The position numbers and the translations under genes were made by a program. Shown here piece by piece: positions 9,042 through 17,970 of a stretch of DNA of 64,000 nt. Each line of letters starts with the position of its first letter. Positions within the stretch are counted from its first letter, which is position 1. Below the pieces are notes generated by a model. The model saw only the letters and a list, made by a program, of their open reading frames with translations. It ran no database searches and had not been told where the DNA came from. Source of the DNA: DATFVB01 sp963714035 (GTDB taxonomy: Bacteria > Acidobacteriota > Thermoanaerobaculia > UBA5066 > DATFVB01); NCBI GenBank assembly GCA_963714035.1, contig OY970224.1, positions 3,658,001-3,722,000 on the forward strand, in the 5' to 3' direction.

Positions 9042-9073
9042 AAAAAAATGCCCGCGACCTTTCGGCCGCGGGC
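9042..9073 (-). terminator. Rho-independent terminator of recA
   Basis: Read leftward: GCCCGCG, loop GCCGAAAGGT, CGCGGGC, then ATTTTTTT. A 7-bp GC stem with a T-run 55 nt past the recA stop is a textbook intrinsic terminator. Confidence 0.9.
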
Positions 9074-9128
9074 ACCAGAGAGGAGGATCTCATCGGATAT
9101 CTACGGAGGGGCTTCCCTTCGCGTTGGG

Positions 9129-10226
9129 TCAAACCTTCTTCTTGGCGGCGTCGCGCTCCGGGACCGGCTCCGGCGCGGGAGCCGCGGCGAGCGCCGGGGA
9201 CATCCCGAGGTGCTCCCGGATCTTTCGCTCGATCTCGGCCGCGAGGTCGGGGTTTTCCTTCAGGAACTGCTTCGCGTTTTCCCTTCCCTGGCCGATCCGC
9301 ATGTCGCCGTAGGAGAGCCACGAGCCCGACTTCTCGATGAGCTTGGCTTCCGTTCCGAGGTCGAGCAGCTCGCCGGCGCGGGAAATCCCCTCGCCGTAGT
9401 TGATGTCGAACTCGGCCTGGCGGAACGGAGAGGCGACCTTGTTCTTGACGATCTTCACTTTCGTGCGGGAGCCGACGACGGTCTCGCCGTCCTTGATCGA
9501 GGCGATCCGCCGGATGTCGATCCGCACCGAAGAATAGAACTTCAAGGCGCGCCCGCCGGTCGTCGTTTCCGGGTTGCCGAACATCACGCCGATCTTCTCG
9601 CGGATCTGGTTGATGAAGATCAGGCAGGTGTTCGACTTCGACACGATCGCCGTCAGCTTCCGGAGCGCCTGCGACATCAGGCGGGCCTGGAGTCCCATCT
9701 GGGCTTCGCCCATCTCGCCCTCGAGCTCCGCCTTCGGGACGAGCGCGGCGACCGAGTCGATGACGACGACGTCGATTGCGCCCGAGCGGATCAGCATCTC
9801 CGCGATCTCGAGCGCCTGCTCGCCCGAGTCGGGCTGGGAGACGAGGAGGTTGTCGGTGTCGACGCCGAGCTTCTTCGCGTATTCGGCGTCCATCGCGTGC
9901 TCCGCGTCGATGAAGGCGGCGATCCCGCCCTTCTTCTGCGCCTGCGCGATGATCTGGAGCGAAAGCGTCGTCTTTCCGGACGATTCCGGGCCGAAGATCT
10001 CGGTGACGCGTCCGCGAGGGACGCCTCCGACGCCGAGCGCCGCGTCGACGGCGATCGAGCCGGTCGGGATCGCGGAGATCTGGACCGGCGGGTGGTCGCC
10101 GAGCCGCATGATCGCGCCCTTTCCATACTGGCGGTCGATCTGCGAGAGCGCGGTTTCGACGGCGCGCATCTTTTCGGCGAGGACGGGATTGACGGGGGTA
10201 CCGGGGACGGGCTTGATCTGAGGCAT
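9129..10226 (-). CDS. recA: DNA recombinase RecA
   Basis: ATP-dependent strand-exchange protein and SOS co-protease. The 365-residue protein from ATG 10226 has Walker A GPESSGKTT at 79-87, the Walker B-like VVVIDSVAAL, and loop motifs GVMFGNPETTTGGRALKF. ATG 10226 is chosen over an upstream in-frame start at 10259 because GAAGGAG lies 8-9 nt before it. The C-terminus is short and ends in basic AAKKKV rather than the acidic tail of E. coli RecA. TATAAT at 10258-10263 serves as the -10. I see no clear LexA box, so SOS control cannot be argued from sequence. Unlike many genes here it has a true leader and ribosome binding site. Confidence 0.98.
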   Translation of the reverse strand: MPQIKPVPGTPVNPVLAEKMRAVETALSQIDRQYGKGAIMRLGDHPPVQISAIPTGSIAVDAALGVGGVPRGRVTEIFGPESSGKTTLSLQIIAQAQKKGGIAAFIDAEHAMDAEYAKKLGVDTDNLLVSQPDSGEQALEIAEMLIRSGAIDVVVIDSVAALVPKAELEGEMGEAQMGLQARLMSQALRKLTAIVSKSNTCLIFINQIREKIGVMFGNPETTTGGRALKFYSSVRIDIRRIASIKDGETVVGSRTKVKIVKNKVASPFRQAEFDINYGEGISRAGELLDLGTEAKLIEKSGSWLSYGDMRIGQGRENAKQFLKENPDLAAEIERKIREHLGMSPALAAAPAPEPVPERDAAKKKV

Positions 10227-10257
10227 GCTCGAATTCTCCTTCACGTATTCGCCGGGC

Positions 10258-10263
10258 ATTATA
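10258..10263 (-). promoter_or_regulatory. -10 element of recA (TATAAT)
   Basis: A perfect TATAAT on the minus strand, 31 nt before the recA start. The -35 position has no good match. The leader holds a Shine-Dalgarno, unlike the leaderless genes elsewhere in the window. Confidence 0.6.
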
Positions 10264-10312
10264 GACCGGCAAAAAGCTCCGGTGGAGCGCGTGCGCGCTC
10301 TCGCGGCGATTT

Positions 10313-10888
10313 ATGATGGAAGGAGATGAGGACGGCTTTTTCTACGCCCCGCCTCCGCTGATGTCAAGAGCGGACATGCGCCGGGCGTGGAAAGAGCGGC
10401 CGGTTTCCACGCTGGTCGCGACGGGATTGGGCATCGGGATGATTCCGGTGGCGCCCGGGACGTGGGGGAGCGCGGAGGGTCTGGCAATAGCCGCGCTTCT
10501 CTCGCGCGCGGCTCGGGCGGCGCTTCCCGCCGGGGGCGTCCCCGGCGCGTTGCTCGTCCTCGCGGGAGCCATCCTCATGCTGATCGCCGGGACAGCCGCC
10601 AGCGGGCGCGCGGAAGCGATGTCGGAGACGCACGACCCGGGGTCGATCGTCGTCGACGAGATCGCGGGCCAGATGATCGCGTGCACTCCTTGCGTTCTTC
10701 TCGGCGCGGAACGACCGGGGCTCTGGGTGATTTCCTTCCTCCTCTTCCGCCTCTTCGACGTCTGGAAGCCGGGCCCGATTCGAAAACTGCAGGGCCTTCC
10801 GGGAGGATTGGGAATCATGGCCGACGACGTCGCCGCGGGGATCGTCGCGGGCGCGATCACGTTTGCGATCGGGGCGTTGTGGCGCTGA
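10313..10888 (+). CDS. pgpA: Phosphatidylglycerophosphatase A
   Basis: Dephosphorylates phosphatidylglycerophosphate to phosphatidylglycerol at the inner membrane. The 191-residue protein shows the PgpA pattern: GMIPVAPGTWGS, DPGSIVVDEIAGQ, and LLFRLFDVWKPGPI, with three to four hydrophobic segments and ADDVAAG near the end. The first ATG (10313) has no clear ribosome binding site; ATG 10361 would remove a weakly conserved leader and is an alternative. It opens a chain of tightly spaced or overlapping plus-strand envelope genes; its last 10 nt overlap murB. Confidence 0.93.
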   Translation: MMEGDEDGFFYAPPPLMSRADMRRAWKERPVSTLVATGLGIGMIPVAPGTWGSAEGLAIAALLSRAARAALPAGGVPGALLVLAGAILMLIAGTAASGRAEAMSETHDPGSIVVDEIAGQMIACTPCVLLGAERPGLWVISFLLFRLFDVWKPGPIRKLQGLPGGLGIMADDVAAGIVAGAITFAIGALWR

Positions 10889-11775
10889 CCCTCGCTCCCG
10901 CCGACGGCGAGGTCCGCGCGAACGAGCCGCTCTCGCGCCACACGACCCTTCGGATCGGCGGGCCGGCGGAGACGTTCGTCGCGGTCCGGACGTTCGACGG
11001 GCTCGCCCGGACGCTCGCGGTGGCGCGCGAGGAGGGAAGGCGTGTCCGGATCCTCGGGAAAGGCTCGAACGTGCTCGTCGCGGACGAAGGCGTGACCGGA
11101 TTCGTCGTCGTTCTCGACGGAGAGTTCCTGCGCGTGGAGATCGACGGGGAGCGCGTCTCGGCCGGCGCCGGTGCCTCTCTCGGCGGCGTCTGCGCGCAGG
11201 CCGCCCGCGCGGGGCTCTCGGGGATCGAGTCGATCTGCGGAATCCCCTCCTCGATCGGAGGCGCGGTCCGGATCAACGCGGGCGCGTACGGGGGCGAGAT
11301 CTTCGACGTGCTCGAGAGCGTCACTCTCGCGACCGCGGAAGGGGAGCTCGAAGAGCGGCCGGCTTCCCGGATCGAGCACGGCTACCGGTGGACATCGCTC
11401 GTCGGATCGAGCGAGATCGTCTGCCGGGCGGTCCTGCAGCTTCGTTCCGCGCCCTCGGAAGAGATCGAGTCGCGGACGCGCGAGGTGGCCGAAAAGCGCC
11501 GTGGCGCCCTCCCCTCGCAACCCAACGCCGGGAGCATCTTCAAGAACCCCGCCGGACGGTTCGCGGGTAAACTCCTCGAAGATTGCGGCTTGAAGGGCGT
11601 CGTTTCCGGAGACGCGGAGATCTCGACCCGTCATGCCAACGTGATCGTCAATCGGGGCGCCGCCCGCGCGGCGGACGTCCTGGAGCTGATGCGAATGATG
11701 CGCCGCGGAGTCCTCGAACGATTCGGGATCGCGCTCGAGCCGGAGATCGAGCTCCTGGGACTCCCGTGGCCGTGA
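10879..11775 (+). CDS. murB: UDP-N-acetylenolpyruvoylglucosamine reductase
   Basis: FAD enzyme that reduces the enolpyruvyl product of MurA to UDP-MurNAc, the second committed step of peptidoglycan precursor synthesis; cytosolic. The start is GTG 10879, inside the end of pgpA, giving 298 residues. Visible are LRIGGPAETFV, the FAD loop LGKGSNVLVADEG, GIPSSIGGAVRINAGAYG with the catalytic region, and PNAGSIFKNP with the proton-donor Ser. Its partner murA lies 25 kb away at 36.5-37.7 kb. The stop overlaps the next gene as GTGA. Confidence 0.95.
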   Translation: MALTLAPADGEVRANEPLSRHTTLRIGGPAETFVAVRTFDGLARTLAVAREEGRRVRILGKGSNVLVADEGVTGFVVVLDGEFLRVEIDGERVSAGAGASLGGVCAQAARAGLSGIESICGIPSSIGGAVRINAGAYGGEIFDVLESVTLATAEGELEERPASRIEHGYRWTSLVGSSEIVCRAVLQLRSAPSEEIESRTREVAEKRRGALPSQPNAGSIFKNPAGRFAGKLLEDCGLKGVVSGDAEISTRHANVIVNRGAARAADVLELMRMMRRGVLERFGIALEPEIELLGLPWP

Positions 11776-12737
11776 GCTTCCGCGCGGTTCTCCTCGCGGG
11801 CGGGGCGGGAACCCGGCTCTGGCCCCTCTCGACGGAAGAGGAGCCGAAGCAGTTCCTCCGCCTCTGGGGAGAGCGGAGCCTCCTCCAGGAGGCGTGGAGC
11901 CGCGTCCGCCCGGAGGCCTCCCGGGTCTGTGTGGCGACGGCGGATCGCTATGCTGCCCGCACGCGCGCCGAGCTTCCCGACCTCGCTCCGGAAGACCTCT
12001 TTCGCGAGCCCTCCCGCCGCAACACCGCGGCTGCGATCGTCTCGGCCACGCTTGCGCTCTCTGCCGGAGGAGACGAGCCGATCGTCTTCCTTCCGGCCGA
12101 TCAGACGGTCGGAGATCGCGCCGCGTTCGCGGCTTGCCTTCGGGAAGCGGCGGCGGCCGCGGCGCGCGAGGCCGCCATCGTGCTGCTCGGCGTCCGTCCG
12201 AGCCGCCCGGAGACCGAGTTCGGATACGTCGAGGTCGAAGAGGGCGGCGGCCCGCGGCGGATCCGCCGATTCGTCGAGAAGCCGTCCCCGGAGACCGCGC
12301 GGGAATACGCGGCAGCGGGCGACTTCCTGTGGAACGCGGGGATCTTCGCCTTCCGCCCCTCCGCTCTCGTTTCCGTGCTCGAACGGGTGGCGTCGGAATT
12401 GCTGGAAACGTGCCGCGGTTATCGGGAGCGTCCCTCGGCCGAAACCTGGGAACGGATTCCGGCGATTTCCTTCGATTACGCGGTGATGGAGAAGACCAGC
12501 GGCGCGATCTGCGTTCCCTGCGAGGCGGGATGGAACGACGTGGGCTCTTTTCGGGCCCTCCGGGAGCTCAAGGGGGCGGACCCCTCCGGAAATCTGGTGC
12601 TCTCCGCGCGCCCCGTCGTCCTCGAAGGCGTGCGCGACTCGATCGTGGCGATCTCGGAAGCGGGCGCCCTCGTTCTCCCCTTCGCGCGCGAAGGGGAGCT
12701 GCGCGAGCGGGTCGCGCGCCTCCCGGAGAAGTCGTGA
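11772..12737 (+). CDS. manC: Mannose-1-phosphate guanylyltransferase
   Basis: Makes GDP-mannose from mannose-1-phosphate and GTP for exported polysaccharide or glycolipid. The 321-residue protein starts at GTG 11772 (GTGA overlap with murB); GTG 11766 is also in frame. Nucleotide-binding signature LLAGGAGTRLWPLS near the N-terminus, then EPSRRNTAAAI, FLPADQTVGD, FVEKPS and WNAGIF are all present. The length corresponds to the transferase domain alone, without the C-terminal isomerase domain of bifunctional AlgA-type proteins. Its place in an envelope chain fits a surface-glycan role, which is inference. Confidence 0.9.
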   Translation: MSFRAVLLAGGAGTRLWPLSTEEEPKQFLRLWGERSLLQEAWSRVRPEASRVCVATADRYAARTRAELPDLAPEDLFREPSRRNTAAAIVSATLALSAGGDEPIVFLPADQTVGDRAAFAACLREAAAAAAREAAIVLLGVRPSRPETEFGYVEVEEGGGPRRIRRFVEKPSPETAREYAAAGDFLWNAGIFAFRPSALVSVLERVASELLETCRGYRERPSAETWERIPAISFDYAVMEKTSGAICVPCEAGWNDVGSFRALRELKGADPSGNLVLSARPVVLEGVRDSIVAISEAGALVLPFAREGELRERVARLPEKS

Positions 12738-13663
12738 GCGCCGGCCTCGAACGGCTGCGGGCGACCGTGGGATCGGTCTTCCGGGGCAACTCGGAGGCGA
12801 TCGACCTCGTGCTCATCGCGATCCTCTCGCGCGGCCACGTCCTGATCGAGGACGTTCCGGGCGTGGGAAAGACGACGCTGGCGCGCGCCATCGGCAAGGC
12901 CCTCGACCTGAAGTTCACCCGGATCCAGTTCACGAGCGACACGCTGCCGGCCGACGTGCTCGGCGTCTCGATCTTCAACGCCTCCGAGAACCGCTTCGTC
13001 TTCCATCCCGGGCCGATCTTCGGAAACGTCGTCCTCGCCGACGAGATCAACCGCGCGACTCCGAAGACCCAGTCGGCGCTGCTGCAGGCGATGAACGAGG
13101 GATGCGTGTCGACCGACGAGGGGACGCTCGATCTCCCGCGGCCATTCGTCGTCATCGCGACGCAGAACCCCGTGGAATACCTCGGGACCTATCCGCTGCC
13201 GGAATCGCAGCTCGACCGTTTCTTCCTGCGTCTCTCGCTCGGATATCCCCCGGCGCGCGAGGAGAAGGACCTTCTCGAGCGGGGCGGCGCGGAGCGGACG
13301 CTCGATGCCGTCCACCCCGTCCTCCAGCCCGAGGACCTGGTGGCGCTCCAGGAGCGGGTCGCCGCCGTGCGGGTGTCGCCGAAGCTCCTCGACTACGTCT
13401 ACGCGCTCGTCGAAGCCACCCGGAAACGCTCCGATCTGCGCCTTCCCGTGTCGACGCGCGGCGCGCAGGCGTTCTATCGGGCGATCCAGGCGCGAGCGCT
13501 CGTGGCGGGGCGCGACTACGCGCTGCCGGAGGACGCCCAGGCCGTCGCCGGACCGGTCCTCTCGCACCGGATCCTGTCGATCTCTTCCGACGGGTTCGGG
13601 ACGGGCCCGCGCGAGCGCGACGTGATCCGGACGATCCTGGAGCAGATCCCGGTGCCGGTCTGA
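12734..13663 (+). CDS. MoxR-family AAA+ ATPase
   Basis: AAA+ chaperone-like ATPase of the MoxR class, 309 residues from GTG 12734, which overlaps the previous stop (GTGA). Walker A is EDVPGVGKTTLA, Walker B is VVLADEINRATPK, and the sensor region reads VIATQNPVEYLGTYPLPESQLDRF. MoxR proteins are usually encoded with DUF58 and transglutaminase partners, as here; they are thought to remodel or activate partner proteins, but the exact client is not known. Cytosolic. Confidence 0.93.
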   Translation: MSAGLERLRATVGSVFRGNSEAIDLVLIAILSRGHVLIEDVPGVGKTTLARAIGKALDLKFTRIQFTSDTLPADVLGVSIFNASENRFVFHPGPIFGNVVLADEINRATPKTQSALLQAMNEGCVSTDEGTLDLPRPFVVIATQNPVEYLGTYPLPESQLDRFFLRLSLGYPPAREEKDLLERGGAERTLDAVHPVLQPEDLVALQERVAAVRVSPKLLDYVYALVEATRKRSDLRLPVSTRGAQAFYRAIQARALVAGRDYALPEDAQAVAGPVLSHRILSISSDGFGTGPRERDVIRTILEQIPVPV

Positions 13664-13701
13664 CGGAGTCGCGAGTCGCGGGTTCCGAGTTGAAAGTCCT
13701 G

Positions 13702-14715
13702 ATGAGCGATTCCTCAAGCCGCCCCCTCACCCCCCTCATCCCCCGCTGGCACCTGCGGATCACGAACTTCGGGCTCGGTTACATCCTGATGACGCTGCTC
13801 GTCGCGATCGCGGCGACGAACACGGCCAACAACGGCCTCTACACGATTCTCGCCGGGCTGCTGGCGGGAATGATCGTTTCCGGCGTCGTGTCCCGCCGCA
13901 ACCTGAGATGCCTGCGCTGCGTCGTCGAGCAGAACGGAGAGGTGTTCGCCGGCCGCCCGGCCGCGATCACCGTCGTCGTCGAGAACATGTCGTCCGGCAT
14001 GACGGCCCAGGGAATCTGGTTCCTTCACGAGGCGCTCCCCGGGCCCCTTTACGTCGCGCCTCTTTCTCCGGGCAGCCGGCGCCGCTACGCGCTCGAGGCC
14101 GTCTTTCCCCGACGCGGCGTTTTCGCCGGGGGCGATTCGGGCCTCATGAGCCGCTTTCCGGTGGGGCTCTTCCGGAAGTACCGGAACGCCTCGTGGCCGC
14201 GCCCGATCGTCGTCTATCCGGACCCCCTGCGGGGCGCCCGGCGCGACGACGCGGGGGATTCGCCGTCGGGCGCCTCCTCCTCGCCCCGGCGCCGGGGCTT
14301 CGGCCCGGAGGTCCGGACCCTGCGCGAGTTCGTCTCCGGCGACGACGTGCGGGACCTCCACTGGAAGCAGTCGGCGCGGCTGCAGAAATGGATCGTCCGC
14401 GAGCGGCAGGACGCGCGATCGCAGCGCGTCGTCTTCCAGGTGGAGAACGCGGTCGCCGACCCGCTCGATCCGGCCGCGATCGCGGCCCTCGAGCGCGCGA
14501 TCGCGGCCACCGCGGGGGAGGCCCTCGCGCTGCTCGAGGCGGGTGGCGAGGCGGGAATCGCCGCCCGCGGGGTGTCGGTCTCCCCGGCGGGAGGAGCGGG
14601 CCAGCGGCGACGGATCCTCGAGGCGCTGGCGCGGCTCGAGGTCCATGCGGCCGCCTCGGCGCCTCCCTTTCCGCCCCCCCGTCCGGGGGAGGGACGCCGG
14701 GAAGCGGCGGCATGA
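13702..14715 (+). CDS. DUF58 domain membrane protein
   Basis: A 337-residue protein. Two adjacent N-terminal membrane segments (about residues 20-55: LGYILMTLLVAIAATNTANN then LYTILAGLLAGMIVSGVVS) precede a cytoplasmic DUF58 domain with the hallmark RTLREFVSGDDVRDLHWKQSAR. The standard partner of MoxR in MoxR-DUF58-TgpA loci. A 38-nt gap after moxR contains a GTCGCGAGTCGCGGG motif. TTG 13690 is an alternative start four codons earlier. The stop overlaps the next ATG (ATGA at 14712). Confidence 0.9.
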   Translation: MSDSSSRPLTPLIPRWHLRITNFGLGYILMTLLVAIAATNTANNGLYTILAGLLAGMIVSGVVSRRNLRCLRCVVEQNGEVFAGRPAAITVVVENMSSGMTAQGIWFLHEALPGPLYVAPLSPGSRRRYALEAVFPRRGVFAGGDSGLMSRFPVGLFRKYRNASWPRPIVVYPDPLRGARRDDAGDSPSGASSSPRRRGFGPEVRTLREFVSGDDVRDLHWKQSARLQKWIVRERQDARSQRVVFQVENAVADPLDPAAIAALERAIAATAGEALALLEAGGEAGIAARGVSVSPAGGAGQRRRILEALARLEVHAAASAPPFPPPRPGEGRREAAA

Positions 14716-17700
14716 GCGAGCCCTACCCGAAGGCCCTGCGCGCCGACCACCAGCGGGCGCTCCTGCCGCTCGCCGCGATCGCGCCGGCCGCGCTCCCGTG
14801 GACCGGCGCGACGTCGTACGGGGTGCTCGCGGCGTACGAAGCGATCCTCGCGGTGGCGTGGTTCCGCGCCCGCCGGGGTCGGCCGCTCTCGATCTCGAAC
14901 GCGGCGTTGAACGTTCTCGCGCTCGCCTACGTCGCCTGGTTCTTCCTCGCCGCTCGCGCCCTCCATTCGGGCCTCGTGCGAACCGCGTCGAACCTCCTGC
15001 TCTTCACGGCGGCCGCCAAGCTCGTCTCGATGAAGAACCGGCGCGAGGAGAACCTGACGCTGCTGCTCTGCTTCTTCCTCGCGCTCGATTCCGCCTCGAC
15101 GTCGACGCACGTCCTCTCCCTCGTGTTCCTCGCCGTCCTCGCCGTCGTCGGATTCCGGACGCTCGCCCGCCTCGCCGTGCTCGCGGACTTCGACCGCGCT
15201 CCTCCCGAAGGCGCTCTCGGGCAGGTCCCGACCTGGGGAATCGCGTCGATGTCGGTCGTGGCGACGTCGATCGTCGCCGTGCCTCTCTTCATGGCCTTTC
15301 CGCGCCTTCAGAGCCCGTTCGCGGTGGCCCCGATCCCGAAACAGGCGGTCGACGGCTCGTTCTTCACGTCCGACCGGGTGGACCTCGAGACGTTCTCCTC
15401 GACCAAGCACAGCGACCGGATCCTGCTGCGGGTCGGGACCCCGGAGGGAGAGCTGCCCGATCTGCTCCGTCTTCGGGAAGCGACGTTCAACCGTTATCTC
15501 CACGGCCACTGGATCCGCGAAGGAATGGTGTCGTCCCGTCTGCGCGAAAGCGCGGGCGGCAGGATCGAGATTCCGCCGGCGTACACGACCGCGGTTCCGG
15601 CGCGGCGGCCGCGGCCGAGCCGGACGATTTCGGTCGAGACGTCCTCGTTCACGCCCGGCTTCCTCTTCGTTCCCTACGGGACGCAGACGATCACGGCGGG
15701 AGGCAGCCCGCTGTCGATCGCCTCCGACGCGACGATCGCGTATTCGGGGTCGCCGAGCGACCGCCGCTATTCGGCCGAGTACGTCGTGCAGGCCGACGGC
15801 GCCGGGCCCGGACGGACGTCCGTCCCGCTCCACGACGTGCCGCCCGAAGTCGCCGCGCTATCGCGCCGGATCACGGCCGGAGCCACGACCTCCGAGGAGA
15901 AGGCCACGCGTCTCCTCTCCTACCTGGGACGGGGCTTCACCTACCGGATCGACGTCCCGGAGGCGGTCGGCGATCCCATCGTCGATTTCCTGACCCGAAC
16001 GCGCGCCGGGCACTGCGAATACTTCGCGAGCGCCCTCGCGCTCATGCTTCGGGCCTCCGGGGTCCCCGCCAGGCTCGCGACCGGATCGCTGGGGGGCGAG
16101 GTGGGGCCGCTCACGTCCGAAATCCTCGTCCGGGGCGACAACCTGCACGCCTGGGTCGAGGCGAGCCTCGACGGCGAGAGCTTCCGCATGCTCGATCCGA
16201 CCCCCCCCGAGGGGAGGCCGAGGATCGTCTCGGTCTCGCTCTGGCGACGCATCGGCGAGATCGGCAACGAGGTCGAGTTCTTCTACGACCGGAACATTCT
16301 CGGCTTCAGCACGCTCGAGCAGGTGCAGCTCGTCGAGGCCGCGCGCGACATCGCGGGCCGCCTCGATCGCGCGGGCGCCCAGGCCGTCGCGGCCGCCCGC
16401 GCGAGGCGCAAGCCCGCGGCGGCGGCCGCCGCCTTGCTGCTCGCCGCCGCGGGAGCCGTCGCATTGGGGCGGCGTCGCCGGCGCATCTCTCCGGCGACGC
16501 GCGCCTATCTGCGTCTTCGCCGCCTTCACGAGAGAAACATCGGACCGCTTCCCGCTTCCGCGCCGTCCGGAGCCGTGATCCGCGGATTCGCGGCTTCGGG
16601 TCGGGACGCCGGGATCGCTGCCCGGAAGGTGATCGAGATCTACCGCGCGGAGGCGTTCGGAGGAGCGCCGCCGGACGCGCAGGTCCTCCGGGAGCTTCGG
16701 CGGCTCGTCCGCGTTCTCCGGAGCGCGGCGGCCGCGGCCGCGATCGCTCTCGTCTTCCTCGCGGCGCCCCGAAGCCTGCGCGCGGGTCCGGCGGCGGAGA
16801 ATCCTCCGGCGGCGCGCGCGCCGGCAGCGCCGCCGGACGCGCGGCGTCAGGACCTCGCGCATCTGCAGGAGCGGGTCGAGGATTCGCGGCGCCGGCTCGC
16901 CGATGCCGAGAAGAAAACGGCGACGCTCCAGCAGGAAGTCGAAGCGCTGGATCTCCGGCTGGAAGTCGCGCAGCGGCAGCGCGAATGGATCGCGGCGCGC
17001 CGGGACGACGTCGCCCGCCGGACGGCGGCGATCACCGCCGACCTCCAGACCGCGCGCGGGTCCCGCACCCGCTCGGAAGAGTCGTTCCGCGCGCGCATCC
17101 TGCTCCTCTCGCGGCTCGGACGCTTCGGATATCTCCGGCTGCTCCTGGCGGCGCGCAGGACTTCCGACGTGTTCGCCGCTATGCGGACGCTCGATGCGAT
17201 GGCCCGCGCGGACGGCCGCGAGCTCGCGCGGTTCACCGAGGCGGGACGCCGGCTCGAAGCGGATCTCCGGGCCCAGAACGATCTCCGGCGGGAGACCGAG
17301 CTGCTGCTCTCGCAGGACCGGGAGGAGGAGCGGCGCATCGCCGCCGGGAAGGGGGAGCGGATGCGCCTCCTCGCGCGCTCGAAGACGGAAACGGTCGCGA
17401 CCCGCCGGGAGGTCACCGAGCTTTCCCAGAAGGCCGAGAAGCTGGAGTCCCTCCTCGACCTGCTCGCCCGCGGCGAGTCGACCACGACCGGATCCCCGCG
17501 GCCCTGGCGCGGCGTCCTCGACTGGCCGGTCCACGGCGCCATCGCGGTCACGTTCGGCCGGCATCGGCACCCGAAATTCGACGCGTGGACGGTCTCGAAC
17601 GGAATCGAGATCGCCGCGCCCGACGGCACGCCCGTCTCGACGGTCTACGGGGGGAGGGTGGTCTTCGCGCGCTGGTTTCCCGAATACGGCAACATGGCCG

Positions 17701-17894
17701 TCATCGACCACGGGGACGAGGTCCTGACGCTCTATGCCCGCCTGCGGTCGATTCTCGTGAGAGTGGGGGACGTCGTCGCGACGGGCGACCGGATCGGCCT
17801 GGTCGGCATCGGCCCGGGCGAAACCGAGCCCTCGCTCTATTTCGAAGTCCGCGACCACCAGAAGGCGACGGACCCGGTGAGCTGGCTGCGCTGA
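14712..17894 (+). CDS. Fusion: TgpA-type transglutaminase + DUF4129 + EnvC-like degenerate LytM
   Basis: One uninterrupted 1060-residue frame. Residues 1-215 hold about six membrane segments; a periplasmic transglutaminase-like domain carries Cys435 (AGHCEY), His479 (NLHAWVE) and Asp495 (MLDPTPP), a complete triad. A membrane segment near 575, a DUF4129-like cytoplasmic stretch to about 665, another hydrophobic helix at about 672-687, a coiled coil (about 710-925) and a LytM domain (933-1060) follow. In LytM the zinc and catalytic positions are Ser962, Glu966 and Ala1009, and the HxH is replaced (PSLYFEV), as in EnvC, so it should be an amidase activator rather than a hydrolase. TgpA and EnvC are normally separate genes. 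The only in-frame start near the junction is GTG 16629, inside DUF4129, so separate translation is less likely but not excluded. Confidence 0.82.
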   Translation: MSEPYPKALRADHQRALLPLAAIAPAALPWTGATSYGVLAAYEAILAVAWFRARRGRPLSISNAALNVLALAYVAWFFLAARALHSGLVRTASNLLLFTAAAKLVSMKNRREENLTLLLCFFLALDSASTSTHVLSLVFLAVLAVVGFRTLARLAVLADFDRAPPEGALGQVPTWGIASMSVVATSIVAVPLFMAFPRLQSPFAVAPIPKQAVDGSFFTSDRVDLETFSSTKHSDRILLRVGTPEGELPDLLRLREATFNRYLHGHWIREGMVSSRLRESAGGRIEIPPAYTTAVPARRPRPSRTISVETSSFTPGFLFVPYGTQTITAGGSPLSIASDATIAYSGSPSDRRYSAEYVVQADGAGPGRTSVPLHDVPPEVAALSRRITAGATTSEEKATRLLSYLGRGFTYRIDVPEAVGDPIVDFLTRTRAGHCEYFASALALMLRASGVPARLATGSLGGEVGPLTSEILVRGDNLHAWVEASLDGESFRMLDPTPPEGRPRIVSVSLWRRIGEIGNEVEFFYDRNILGFSTLEQVQLVEAARDIAGRLDRAGAQAVAAARARRKPAAAAAALLLAAAGAVALGRRRRRISPATRAYLRLRRLHERNIGPLPASAPSGAVIRGFAASGRDAGIAARKVIEIYRAEAFGGAPPDAQVLRELRRLVRVLRSAAAAAAIALVFLAAPRSLRAGPAAENPPAARAPAAPPDARRQDLAHLQERVEDSRRRLADAEKKTATLQQEVEALDLRLEVAQRQREWIAARRDDVARRTAAITADLQTARGSRTRSEESFRARILLLSRLGRFGYLRLLLAARRTSDVFAAMRTLDAMARADGRELARFTEAGRRLEADLRAQNDLRRETELLLSQDREEERRIAAGKGERMRLLARSKTETVATRREVTELSQKAEKLESLLDLLARGESTTTGSPRPWRGVLDWPVHGAIAVTFGRHRHPKFDAWTVSNGIEIAAPDGTPVSTVYGGRVVFARWFPEYGNMAVIDHGDEVLTLYARLRSILVRVGDVVATGDRIGLVGIGPGETEPSLYFEVRDHQKATDPVSWLR

Positions 17895-17970
17895 CCTCCG
17901 TTTTCGCCGGAAGAAACCGGCGGACGGCGTTGTTCTGCGGGGCATGGCGGAGCGCGATAGAATCGCTCGG

